DNA from: Choristoneura fumiferana
Lineage: Eukaryota; Arthropoda; Insecta; Lepidoptera; Tortricidae
DNA: 64,000 nucleotides
NCBI RefSeq assembly: GCF_025370935.1
Contig: NC_133485.1
Coordinates: 19,183,237-19,247,236, forward strand
Direction: 5' to 3'
Shown here: positions 11,328 to 22,061 of the stretch, piece by piece
Layout of the letters: every line of letters starts with the position of its first letter
Numbering within the stretch: the stretch's first letter is position 1
The notes under the pieces: generated by a model
Told to the model about the DNA's origin: nothing
Seen by the model: only the letters and a program-made list of their open reading frames with translations
Database searches by the model: none
Made by a program: the position numbers and the translations under genes

Positions 11328-12269
11328 TGATGAAGAAGAAGACTGATGGTTATTACCATTACGGTTCCTTTTTCATGACTATTTGAGTGGTTACTTTGAG
11401 CCTTGAGACGCTAAGTGCCTTGTTATTAAAATGTTTGAATAAAATATGTTTTTTGTTGTATGCATGTAATCAAAAGTTTCATAATTAAATGTATTAAGCA
11501 GCACATATGATATTAAAGGAATAACGTAATATATCTCACATATACTAGAAATATACTGCTATATTTAAGACTTTAGCTCGCTAGTTTTCATTTATTTATA
11601 TTTTTGGGCTATTTGGTACCTATTTGTTGAAATAGATTGATGGAACTCTTTCGAAAAATACAAGTTATATGTCTTTGAATGATAAAAACAAAACAGAATA
11701 ATGCTACATTGCATATAAGCTAGAAAAACAGAAAAAAGCCTAGAGTCAAAACATCTTAGAAATATTTTGCACTTTTAAGCGCGCTTAAGAGGTAAATTCC
11801 GATTTGTTTACAGCCAATACCTCTTATTTGCGCTGAGACTTAACTAAAAACTTAAATTGTATAAAACATGTAAGCATTTTAACACTGTATTCGTCGAAAA
11901 ATGCTTCAATTATGGACTTAAAATGATAGTTTATCCAATATATCTGCGTAAACTTGCTAGTTTAGAAGATAAAAAAAAACGTGTCTACAGGCAAAATCGC
12001 TTATCTGCAGTACCTTTTGAAGAAAAGCCCTATTTTAACCTACTCAGCGCAAGTATAGAGTAAATAACATAGCCCTATCCTATTAAAGGATAAATTATCT
12101 AAATAGAAACACAGAGATGTTTTAGTATAACTAGCTTTTATAGGTTTTTAGAGCATGCAAACCTTTAAATGCGTTTTCTCGAAACTACATTTCATGCAGA
12201 TAAGCGATTCTGGTTGTAAGGGGACGATATACAGCAAAGGGAGAGATGGTGGGATGATTTGGGCGTGTT

Positions 12270-12342
12270 TATGTTATGGACCAAGTTATTAATAAGGGCA
12301 TTATAAATAATGGCAAGCTATACCTACTTGGTCCACAACATA
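12270..12342. repeat. Short palindromic MITE
   Basis: TATGTTATGGACCAAGT and, inverted, ACTTGGTCCACAACATA. Absent at the aligned place in OBP units I, II and IV, where GTATACAAGAGAACTGG or a close variant is continuous. Confidence 0.6.
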
Positions 12343-12542
12343 TACGAGTACCAGAGAACTGGACTGACATTGTATCAGACTAGGAGATGTGGATTTAGCA
12401 AAGGGTTTGCACAGCCATAGGGTATTATAATAAGCTATTAAAAATTGGCTTTTTGACTTCATTTCCTCTGCTCACATTATAGGTCTATTCCTATTGAATA
12501 TTTGCTCTGCGAATATCACCAACCAAAGCGTTGTAATTCATG

Positions 12543-15003
12543 TTAAATGCGGACATGCGGCTGCGGGTAAAGGTTTAAATACTGGCGGCGAAAACACATA
12601 ACGTAATGAAGAGCTGCAGCACATCCCTTGACCTTGGACGCGCAGTTGGAAGCCGTTGCTGCTTTTAACTTTTGCTCTGTATCCACATCTGCACGAGAAA
12701 TGACTATTGAAAGATAATTGTTCAATACACCGTACAATACCATCATCGCTATGGTCCTGCTACATGTTAATGAGTTGCTTTGCTACTTTTTCTATTTGTA
12801 CGAAGTATATCGTACAGTATTTTGCTATCGAAAATACAAACTGCTTAGTAGCGACATCTCTTGTCTGGGTGAGCGGTTGGTTCCGAAAGTATGTTGACGT
12901 CTCTCGATGAGAGCGAAACATAGATGTCGCTAGTGCTGCTGCATAAGTAGCGTAGTAGAAATAAGCAACCTGAGATATGTATGCATAGGAAAAATTCGTG
13001 TCTAAATTCCTGTCCAGCGGTGGTGTAGGGTTATAGCACGCAGCACGGATTGCTGAGGACCTGGGTTCGATTCCCAGCGCTGGTCTCTTTTTCTGGTTTT
13101 TCTGTGCATCCATGTCTCAGTTTGTATTTTCGATATGGTTTCACGGGATACCCGTAAAAGTAACAAATTTGGAGTTGAAATAAAAAATACAAAAAGACTC
13201 CAAATAACCAATCAGTATTTTGCTGATATGTGACCTAAATATTTGCATTTGACGCATTTTTACTTAGTTGCCAAATAAAACCGCTCCGTTAGTCACAGCT
13301 GAGCATTTTAACTATAACTTGTTATTTTGATATATTCAAAACTTTAGTGGGTTTAACTAAGCAGTGTTTTAAGTTCAACTACTTAGCAACTCAACTACTA
13401 CAACTTTTTCCTCGAGCTTCGGCCATACACTATTGCTATATATTCCCCTCATGGGCCACCATGTTATCTTTTTGGTGAAGATATAGGTGCAGAATAAAAT
13501 TACTAAAATGAGCGTTAATGATAACATTGAACGAGCTTTAATGATTATATTTAATTGCATAAAAACGAAACGTTTATGAAAACGAAAATAGGTACGTCTT
13601 GCTCTTAGAGTAGTATGCAAGCGACCCAAATTTATGCCATTTTGTGATACCCTTAAGTATCGTGACATCTCAAGATGTCACGACGCACAGTTTGAAAATT
13701 CCTGTCCAACAGATTTTGGTAGGTAAGGTGTCCCATGGCCCTATCGATTTTCCGTGGTGATAAAGTATCGCATTCTTGTCACTTGGGCAACAAAAATTAG
13801 GTTCGGCACGTAAGTGCGAATTTGGGCCAGATTGACACCCTCATGGTCTAGACGATGGTAAAATTTTCAATTGTATAAATAGAACCTTATTAAACCAATA
13901 TTTAAATTAAACAATGAAATTAAAATAATTACCAGTTCCAATATCTTGATATAAATGTTCGATTTTGTCAAACTTAAAATTGCCATTAATATCGATTATC
14001 TCCATTCTTCTTAAGATGCATTCAACCAGGCACCCAACTTCAGGAGTTGGCTTGAAATCCTCGTCCCAAAAGCTTTTTGTTTGATCGGACACTTCCCTTT
14101 TAAATCCGTGCTAGGACAAAAATAGAGTTCGATTAAGGCTGTGTTTCCACCAAATATGTGCGAAAATGCGATGCGAGGAATGTGTTTGCATTGAACTAAT
14201 ATAAATGCTTCATCATCATCTTTCGAGGATAGATAAATTAAGCGTTTCTACTGGTTCATGACAAACACATTTCTCGCAATGCGTCCTCGCACACCTTTGG
14301 TGGAAAATCAGCCTAATACTCGTAGGTTGCCCTTTAGGTTACGGATAAGGCTCGCAACTTCTTGCCAGGAGTCCGTGCTTCCATTGTAGTCACGGTTTCG
14401 GATGCCACCAGACAGGACCATGTGAAATGTGTTATAGTGGCCGTAGTAATCTAGTTCGTAAAGTTTTGAGTATCGAAACGATTACGGTTTAAAATATGCA
14501 ACTTTGTTACAGTTAAACAAGGGATATTATTAATTGCACATCGTATCGAAAAAAATACCTTGAGGTTGACGGTGAAGGAAAACATAGTGAGGTAATCTGC
14601 ACAAAACTGCTGGGTTGATGATGGAACACTTTTAAGTAACACGTAAAAAAAAAGTTACACGTTGACTTTTGTATGTCATATTATAAATAGGTGTCTATTT
14701 GAAAGTAAGTCCTCGATAGATGTCGAAAAGTCTACCGGAAACGGACAATTAGTTACAGGAAGCTATAGGCTCCGAGTAGTACAGAATTGGTCGTGGTGGC
14801 GATCCTTAGGGAAGACCTACGTGCAGTAAATAAAATGTTTTCCTGCTGATTATGTTGATTACGAATCATACCTGATCCACACAATTTTTTGTTGCAAGTT
14901 CAATCTTAGCCGATATCTTTTCCACAAATAAGTCGTCTGCCCTAAATGCTCGACACAGAAACAAAACACTCAACAATATTTTGGTGAAAATAATTTCTAC
15001 CAT
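12543..15003 (-). CDS. Small classic odorant-binding protein, copy III (151 aa, 3 exons)
   Basis: The exons are 15003-14872, 14110-13933 and 12688-12543, with GT-AG introns of 761 and 1244 bp. Intron 2 is longer than in copy II because repeat DNA (about 12787-13424) has been inserted. The signal peptide is about 22 residues, to FRA/DDLF. The cysteine pattern is C1-X29-C2-X3-C3-X43-C4-X6-C5-X8-C6. Exon 1 encodes 40 of 44 residues identical to copy IV, so III and IV are the most recent duplicates. The protein ends QPHVRI before TAA. All splice sites and the reading frame are intact. Its 3' flank was split from its neighbour by a 2.76-kb transposon (9467-12226) without touching coding sequence. 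Ligand unknown. Confidence 0.93.
13015..13132 (+). repeat. tRNA-headed SINE in intron 2 of OBP copy III
   Basis: GGTGGTGTAGGGTTATAGCA and B-box GGTTCGATTCC, then CCAGCGCTGGTCTC and a CAGTTTGTATTTTCGATA tail. The inverse of that tail (ATCGAAAATACAAACTG) lies at 12826. It is part of a larger insertion, about 12787-13424. Confidence 0.55.
14136..14314. repeat. Fold-back MITE in intron 1 of OBP copy III
   Basis: The TIR is AGGCTGTGTTTCCACCA and, inverted, TGGTGGAAAATCAGCCT, with a palindromic interior. Orthologous in position to the elements in copies I and II; a remnant lies in copy IV (18318-18365). Confidence 0.6.
14555..14660 (+). repeat. SINE 3' fragment in intron 1 of OBP copy III
   Basis: GACGGTGAAGGAAAACATAG and CTGCACAAAACTGCTGGG are shared with 18640-18720 of copy IV. 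The head is deleted. Confidence 0.45.
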
Positions 15004-15035
15004 GTTTCTGTTATCAACTACCGCTTGTTTGCAAT

Positions 15036-15066
15036 TGATTTCACAAGTCTAATGGAAATATTTATG
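15036..15066 (-). promoter_or_regulatory. Putative core promoter of OBP copy III
   Basis: CATAAA (15066-15061) lies 30 bp before the TCAATT initiator-like site (A at 15036), 33 nt from the ATG at 15003. Sequence and spacing are shared with copies II and IV. Confidence 0.55.
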
Positions 15067-15111
15067 GGATTGTTAGGATTTGCGAGGCTTGTTTCAATTT
15101 TAAATCAATCC

Positions 15112-15310
15112 CGTTAATATTATTATAAATGCGGATGTTTTTAAGTCTACCTATTTGTTTATTAGTTGTTACCTCATCTCGCTTAAGCCCCTGAACCGAT
15201 TTAGATGAATTACTTTTATCTTTATCGCGTGTCGCGGAAGACGCTTGCGGTGAAGCTGCTGCGAGAGCTTTGGTAATACGAGTATAGACTTTAAATTCTG
15301 TAGACAAGAT
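15112..15310. repeat. Repeat fragment upstream of OBP copy III promoter
   Basis: Same family and relative position as 7606-7912 and 19212-19700, but internally deleted. Confidence 0.55.
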
Positions 15311-16058
15311 TCATATTGTTTAGATTGTAAAATTCTTTCAGGTCCGTTCCGATGCGTGTGGGCCGCTTATTGGAAATCATGCTCCGACTTGAGTCACTCG
15401 TGCATAATCGTGTCCGAGGCATGAGAGTGTCCACAGTGTCTTATAATGGAATATTTCTGAAGGTAATTGAGAACATCACTGAAATCCACTGAAATGTTTT
15501 TCCCAGGATTTTTTCCATAGATTTTGTTCAAAGTGTGTCAAATTAAAGATTACGAAATAATAAACCTAAACTTTTACAGGATAAATTAAGCGTCTGCTGA
15601 AATGATTCGAATTAACACACGACTGTCGTCAAGACTCCTGATTCCGTTTTATGCCAAGCGAATTTATAAAGTTATTGATGTCTCTGAACGTAGCACTGGT
15701 TCCGCAGTCGAGGCTTAGAGAATAACATACCGGTAAGAACAATGACGAAATAATAAAACGTCTCCATTAATCCTGAATAAAAAAACCCATTACACCATCT
15801 TAAAATATTAAGAGTTAATCTTTAAATCTACTTAAAGTTACAGAGTTCCAGTTCCTCGCCAGTCCAGTATTCAGCAAAATAACCTTCTTGCCTGTACCTT
15901 TCATTGTCAACGAACTACCAGCTCATTTATATCATTGGCAGTGTCCAGGTTTCTTGTAAAGTAAGGGTCTCTTGATCATAATACATAACGTCCAACCGTG
16001 GCAGCCTTAAAATAAACGTCTGAAGTGGTCTCGTGGGCAGTTATTCTGTCTAAATTCT

Positions 16059-16300
16059 GTGAAAAGTTCTGATGGTCAGTTGGATCCGCGGCTGCAAATG
16101 CCGCGCGGTAAAGCACTCAAATACTCAGCTTTGGAGCAGACATATTATGATTTCATGCCTTTTGCGGTCGAAACTGCTGGTTCTTGGGGTGTAGACGCCA
16201 GATCTTTGGTGTGGGAGTCCGGTCATAGGCTGCGAGGCAGGGGTTGCTATACAACGGGTAAATGCTGCTGGATTTATGGGCACTGGGCCAGGTGAACGAG
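16059..16300 (+). pseudogene. Degraded non-LTR retrotransposon tail (VETxGxWG family)
   Basis: An FAVETAGSWG-like peptide and a degraded GNAAS-like block recall the better-kept copies at 38548-38781 and 52886-53402. It lies at the junction between OBP units III and IV. Confidence 0.4.
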
Positions 16301-17001
16301 AACGTTGAGTAAAAGTTTTTGGTTTATAGCCTAAATTATAGTTAAGATGTTTATGTCTTAGTCTGTAAGTATTTACTATAAATTATATTTAAAAAATCTG
16401 ATTTGATTAGTTTTATGATTCGCATGCTAATAATCGGCTATTAACTGTTATTAGTTAAAATAATAATAATAAATAAACATTTTCTTTATTTTTGTCTCTG
16501 TCTCGGCCTGCCTTGCCTTCGGCACTGGTTCAGTGCACACTGTGGGTGCATCTGGCAGACATTTCCAGTCTAGTGTTAATAAATAAAGTTTTGAAATTCA
16601 TCCGATTTATTTTGGCAGATGGTTGAATATTCGTAAGTTTCATTACAAATCACCATAAAAATTACTTAGGATTTTTTATGGTTAAAAATGTCCACAGTTA
16701 TGCTTTAAAAACGAGATTGCATTTTAACTCAAAACTAAATGAAAAACCTTTACAGACGTATTTGGACAATAAGTTAGCTAAACCATCTTAAGAAATATTC
16801 CGAATTAATTTCAAAACATGTTAGATATACAGCAACGGGGGATATGGTAGGATGATTTGGGCGTGTATACAAAAGAACTGGCCTGACATTGTATCAGACT
16901 GGGAAGTTTGGATTTGAGAATTGGTTTGCACTGCTGCAGGATTAATAGGATGATAATAAAAATTGGCTTTTTGACCTCAGTTCCTCTGCTCACATAATAT
17001 C

Positions 17002-17007
17002 TTTATT
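17002..17007 (-). terminator. Polyadenylation signal of OBP copy IV
   Basis: AATAAA on the minus strand, 55 bp past the TAA stop. At the aligned place copies I-III show AATAGA, AATAGT or similar one-base variants, so this exact signal is special to copy IV. Confidence 0.6.
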
Positions 17008-17060
17008 GCTCCTAAATATAAGCTCTGCAAATACCACCAACCGAACCGTTTCAATTCATG

Positions 17061-19101
17061 TTAAGTGCTGACTTTCGGCTGTGGATGCAATTTCAAGTAC
17101 TGATTACGAAAGCACATAGCGTATTCAAGAGCTGCAGCGCAGTCCTTGATCTTATGCGGGCAGTTGGCGGCCAATGCTTCTTTTAACTTTGACTGTGTAT
17201 CCCCATCTACACAAGAAAGGAATTATAAATGTTCAATACACCGTACCATACCATCATTGTTATCGTCCCGCTGCATGTTCATGAGTTGCTTTGCTACTTA
17301 TCTATTGCTATGTATTTTTTCCCCTCATGGGCCACCATGTCCTCTTTGTTGAAGATATAGATGGAGAATAAAATATTAAAATGGGCGTTAATGATTATAA
17401 TGAAAAAATTATAGTTTACAGTTCAGGTTTTTGCGACACGATTGTAAACGAAAATAAGTACGGCTTGCTTTAGAATAGTTATTAAATCGACCCAAGTAAA
17501 CTACTTTGTGACGCCTCTAAGACTCGTGATACCTCACGGCGTCGTGACGCACAGTTTGGGAACTCCTGTCCAAGAGACATTAGTGGGTAAGGTTTCCCCA
17601 TAACCCTATCGCTTTTCCGTGGTGATAAGGTATCGCATACTTGTTTTACTTGGCCAACAAAAAATAGGTCGGGCGCCTAAATGGGAATCTGGGCCAGATT
17701 GCCACCCTCGTGGTCTAGACGATGGTAAAATTTTCGATTGTATAAATTAAACCTTATTAAAACAATATTAGGAGCCGTGGTGGCCTAGTGGTTTGACCTA
17801 TCACCTCTCAAGCAGAGGGTCGTGGGTTCAACCACGGCTCGCACCTCTGAGTTTTTCGAAATTACATTTGAAATTTACCACAAGCTTTTCGGTGAAGGAA
17901 AACATCGTGAGGAAACCTGCACGAACCTGCGAAGCGATTCAATGGTGCGTGCGAAGTTCCCAATCCGCACTGGGCCCGCGTGGGAACTATGGCCCAAGCC
18001 CTCTTGTTCTGAGAGGAGGTCTGTGCCCAGCAGTTTGACGTATATAGGCTGGGATGATGATGATGATGATAAAAACAATATTGAAATTTAGCAATTAAAT
18101 TGAAAGAGTTACCAGTTCCAATATTTCGATATAAAGAATCGATTTCTTGAGGATTCAAATCGCCATTATTATCGATAATCCCCAGTCTTTTTAAGATGCA
18201 TTCATACAGGCACCCAACTTCAGGAGTTGGTTTAAAATCTTCGTCCCAAAAGTGCTTTGTCTGGTTGGACACTTCACTGTTAAATCCGTGCTAGAACAGA
18301 AATAGAGCTCGATTCAGGTTGCGTTTGCACCAAACATGTGCGAAGATTCGATGCGAGGAATGTATACCTATATAAATTTTATTACAAAAATTGCCGATAC
18401 CGCCGACACAAGTCGCGGGTAGCGCCACCCTCTCCTATGCCTGATGCTTGTCGTTCGTGTCGAGGTGAGTAACGTGGATTTCATTAATGGTTAAATAACC
18501 ACTTTTATCCGAAAGCTGGAAGCCGCGGTGGCCTAGTGGTTTGACCTATGGCTTCTTATTCAGAGGATCGATTCAAACTCCAACTCGCACCTCCGAGATT
18601 TTCGGAATTCATGTGCGAAATTAGATTTAAATTTACTTTGAGCTTGATGGGGAAGAAAAACATCGTAAGCAAATCTGCAAAAAACTGCTGGGTTAATTAT
18701 GGAACACTTTTAAGTAACACGTTGACTTTTGTATGTATAAAAAACCTTATTTTTAATTGGAAACCGCGTTATTATAAATAGGCCTCTATTTGAAAGTAAG
18801 TCCTCGATAGATGTTGGGAAGTTTACTGGAAACGGACAATTAGTTACAGCTATTATATAGCTATTATATAGGTAGCACAGAATGGGCCGTAGTGACGATT
18901 CCAGTAATACATAAATATAGTAAATAAAACGTCTTCCTTCCTACTGATTATGTTGATGATGAATGATACCTGTTCTACACAATTTTCAGTTGCAAGTTCA
19001 ATCTTAGCCGATATCTTTTCCACAAATAAGTCGTCTGCCCTAAATGCTCGACACAGAAACAAAACACTCAACAATATTTTGGTGAAAATCATTTCTAGCA
19101 T
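17061..19101 (-). CDS. Small classic odorant-binding protein, copy IV (151 aa, 3 exons)
   Basis: The exons are 19101-18970, 18290-18113 and 17206-17061. Introns are GT-AG (679 and 906 bp); intron 2 contains a full SINE at 17770-18071. The signal peptide is about 22 residues, to FRA/DDLF. Cysteines lie at 41, 71, 75, 119, 126 and 135. Differences from the other copies sit mainly in the C3-C4 segment (LKRLGIIDNNGD) and in the tail, which ends PQPKVST. This copy is nearest to the PBP gene and follows it head to tail on the same strand, 1.78 kb away. An AATAAA polyadenylation signal lies 55 bp past the stop. Frame and splice sites are intact. Function as a secreted ligand carrier is inferred from the family. 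Confidence 0.93.
17770..18071 (+). mobile_element. tRNA-headed SINE (GCCGTGGTGGCCTAGTGG family) in intron 2 of OBP copy IV
   Basis: A-box TGGCCTAGTGG, B-box GGTTCAACC and the family body ending in a GATGAT tail. An 11-bp target duplication AAAACAATATT (17759-17769 and 18072-18082) flanks it. The aligned introns of copies I-III have no insertion. Confidence 0.88.
18318..18365. repeat. Truncated fold-back MITE in intron 1 of OBP copy IV
   Basis: Only the left arm (GTTGCGTTTGCACCAAACAT to GCGAGGAATG) remains. Confidence 0.5.
18521..18730 (+). repeat. Diverged SINE of the GCCGTGGTGGCCTAGTGG family, intron 1 of copy IV
   Basis: Head AGCCGCGGTGGCCTAGTGG and body TTTTCGGAATTCATGTGCG are clear. The 3' part is diverged and is shared with copy III at 14555-14660. 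Confidence 0.6.
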
Positions 19102-19140
19102 GTTTCTGTTATCAACTACCGCTTGTCGTTAATCTACAAT

Positions 19141-19171
19141 TGATTTCACAAGTTTATTGGAAATGTTTATG
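19141..19171 (-). promoter_or_regulatory. Putative core promoter of OBP copy IV
   Basis: CATAAA (19171-19166) lies 30 bp before a TCAATT initiator-like site (A at 19141), 40 nt upstream of the ATG at 19101. Confidence 0.55.
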
Positions 19172-19211
19172 GGGTTGTTAGGATTTGCGCGGCTTGTTTC
19201 AATTTTAAGTC

Positions 19212-19700
19212 AATCCCATTAATATTATTACAAATGCAGAAGTTTGTAAGTCTGTTTGAATGCTACCTCATCTCGTTTAAGCCGCTGAATCAATTTAAAT
19301 AGATGAAATTTGGTAGGTATAGATACAGATAGTTCGAGTCCCGGAGAAGGACAAAGGATAGAGAACGGGTAACGGCTAGTCCCAACATGAACGGATGCCG
19401 TGAAAGCCGCAGGTTTTCAACTGAACGGCTTGCACCGCATTTGATCGGAAAGAATACGAACGGACGTGCCGACCACCGAACGCGTCCTACCGCTATGTCG
19501 ACTCATACGCATACGATCGGCTCTCCCTCGCGCCGTCGCCAATGAATAGTGCCACCCGGCTACAGCCGACAGGCGAAATGATCCGATCGAATACAACGAC
19601 AGGCGAACGGAGCCGAACGCGCGTCACAGCATACTTTCGGCTACGATCGCGTGTCGCGGAAGACGCTTGCGGTGAAGCTGCTGCGCGCGCTTTAGTGTTA
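19212..19700. repeat. Repeat fragment upstream of OBP copy IV promoter
   Basis: The longest of three homologous fragments (see 7606-7912). Contains GTTCGAGTCCCGGAGAAGGA and GGGTAACGGCTAGTCCC, and is GC-rich at 19430-19690. Confidence 0.55.
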
Positions 19701-20878
19701 TAGACTTTAAGTTCAGTATTGTTTAAAGATTGTAAAATTCTTTCAGATCCGATTCGATGCGGGCCGCTTATTGGAAATCAAGCTCCGACTTGAGTCACTC
19801 AGCATTATCGTGTCCGAGTCATGAGAGTGTTCAAAATGTCTTAAAACGAAACGGGAATATTTCAGAAGGTAATTAGGAACGTGACTGAAAGCCACTGTAA
19901 ATGTTTTTCCCAGCATTTTTTCAATAGATTTTGTTCGAAGTGTTTCAAATCAAACATTACGAAAAAAGCGTAACTTAAGCGTCTAAATGTTTCGGAATAA
20001 CGCACGACTATCGTCAAGACTCCTGATTCCGTTTAATCTCTAGCGATTTTTTAAAGTTATGGATGTCTCTGAACGTAGCACTGGGCCCGCAGTCGAGGCT
20101 TAGAGAATACCATACCGGTATGAATTTGATAAAAAAAAGAGATGACGAAACAATAACATCTTTATTAATCTCTAATAAAAAACCCCATCATTAATTATTA
20201 CACCATCTGAAAATATTAAGAATTGAACTTAAAATCTACTGTTAGTTACAGAGTACCAATTTCTCGCCAGTCCAGTGTTCAGCCATACTTTGTTGCCTGT
20301 ACCTTTCGTTGTCATCAAGCTACCAGCTCATTTATATCATTACGGTGACCAAGTTCCTTGTAAAGTTAGGTTCTTTTGACCATAATACATAACGCCTAGC
20401 TATAACAACCTTAAGATAAACGTCTGAGAAGTGGTCTCTTGGACAGTGGCAGTTGGAAGTGGAACCGCTTATCTCGTGTTGCAGCGTTTTGGTTTATGCT
20501 CAAGAAACCTTAAGTTAACTGTGGTAATTTTTTTAAGTTGTGAGTCGCTTTTTTGTATTAAAAAGAGAAACAAACGAGGAAGAGTCAAGTCTGATAGTAA
20601 GCGCTCATCGTCCCCAAGAGAACCGTAACCCCAAAAGAATCAAAAGGCCATTGACGGCTCATAAATAAGATATACTTTTTTCGGAAAACTCGATGTAATA
20701 GCAAAATCACGGCTAAGTGGTTTTTAGTCTTATACAATTCTCGTCAAAGTAAAGCAAACGAATTTTTCTTTACCTGCTAGGTTATGGGGTGGATCGTAAC
20801 AGAATACAGAGTAAATTACATGACTCATTTTAGGAACAACTGAAAAAAATTACGCTAGTTTTGCTGGATCCTTAACTC

Positions 20879-22061
20879 TTATATTTCGGCAAGCATCTCT
20901 CCCGCTAGCACATCCATAGTAGGCGCCCAGTTCAACTTGTGGATTTCGATTTTAAAGCACTTGGCCCATTCCAGCACTTTCAAGCATGGGTCTTCTAAGT
21001 CAGGCAGTGCTTTCTCACAGGTATGGATAAGGTCTACCAGTTGCTGTGCAACGGTCTCATCTGTAATAAGTTTAATGAAAGGAATTGATAAATGTCAAAA
21101 AATTTAATGCTCTGTTTTAAACCAATTTAAGTCAATCACTAGAGCTGGAATTAACTCGAACGCTGATGCTGAAGCCTGATCCTTTTGCTACATAATAAAT
21201 TAACATGTACATGTTTTTTTTTTTGGGCAATAAAAGTTTTTTCTTTCCTTGTCTAAAATAATCGTTCTCTCACCAGCTCCATGTTGTTTGGCAAAGTCTA
21301 ATGTGTTTCCATGATGCAGTTTCCCATCAGACACCAATTCCAGTTTGTTGGAGAGGCACATTATGGCGCACCCTGTGTCTCTGTTGGTTAGAACATAGTC
21401 ATCCTTCCAGAAGTTATAGAAATCCGCATCGACTGTGTCCGGAAGGTTCATCTAGAAATTGTTTTGTACGTATGTATTAGATTCTATTCAAAGTTTAGGT
21501 TCAAACGGAATTAAATATGATATTTTTTACAGAACATTTTGGCATAGCATCCAACAAGTTAGTTATTAATTTGTTACAGAACGGAAATCTCACGCTTTTA
21601 AATATATCATTTGAAATAAGGCACGTAAGTAATCATCAAGCATCTCTATGCCAATTTTAAGCAATTTGGCGTTAATTAAGTTTTCAGATTCACTTTGCCG
21701 GTCAATTTTGATGATATTAGGATCACACACTCACAGATGCGATAGATACCTGGAGGTCTTTGTGCAACTGTGACATTTTAGGCTGTTACGATCATGATGA
21801 CACAGATGCGACGTGACACATTGTATTAAAACAGTTCCTCAGCGCGTAGTTATTCGATGAATTCTCGTAATAAAATGTGCCACGCTGCGTTTCGTTGTGA
21901 CCTTACCCTGATCGTACAATACTCACCTCTTTTTTGCATTCCTCAAGTCCCTTTCCAAAGTTCAAACACATGCCTTTTATGACATCCTGCGATGGCTCCA
22001 CCATCTGTGTCAAACTTAGGCACACCACTGCGAACAACAATAACTCCTTCTGTTTCAGCAT
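20879..22061 (-). CDS. PBP: Pheromone-binding protein (PBP family, 164 aa, 3 exons)
   Basis: The exons are 22061-21927, 21451-21274 and 21060-20879 (135, 178 and 182 bp; GT-AG introns of 475 and 213 bp). A signal peptide of about 23 residues precedes the mature start SQDVIKG. An in-frame TAG two codons upstream fixes the start. The six OBP cysteines are at 42, 73, 77, 119, 130 and 139 (X3, X41, X10 and X8 spacing). Residues equivalent to the bombykol-contact set of silkworm BmorPBP1 are kept: Phe35, Phe59, Trp60, Ser79 and Phe140. The His91-His92 pair and the C-terminal block HKLNWAPTMDV, which forms the pH-dependent helix in PBPs, are also present. One residue is missing before the His pair, and there is an extra mature Cys32. 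PBPs carry female sex-pheromone components through antennal sensillum lymph. Which PBP subgroup (A-D) this is cannot be decided here. Confidence 0.96.

Larger units (their letters stand above)
9467..12226. mobile_element. Non-autonomous TIR DNA transposon, 2760 bp, in OBP unit III
   Basis: The TIR is about 26 bp, begins CGTCCCCTTAC and ends AGAATCGCTTA, with one mismatch between ends. The flanks are ATAT on both sides (9463-9466 and 12227-12230). Paralogous flanks near 825, 6175 and 16820 are empty (CATGTTAGATATACAGCAAC in unit IV). Subterminal AATCGCTTA words recur inside (about 9920 and 11995). No transposase is seen; the longest open frames look random. It contains the inverted repeat 10321-11327 and a nested MITE. 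Confidence 0.8.
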
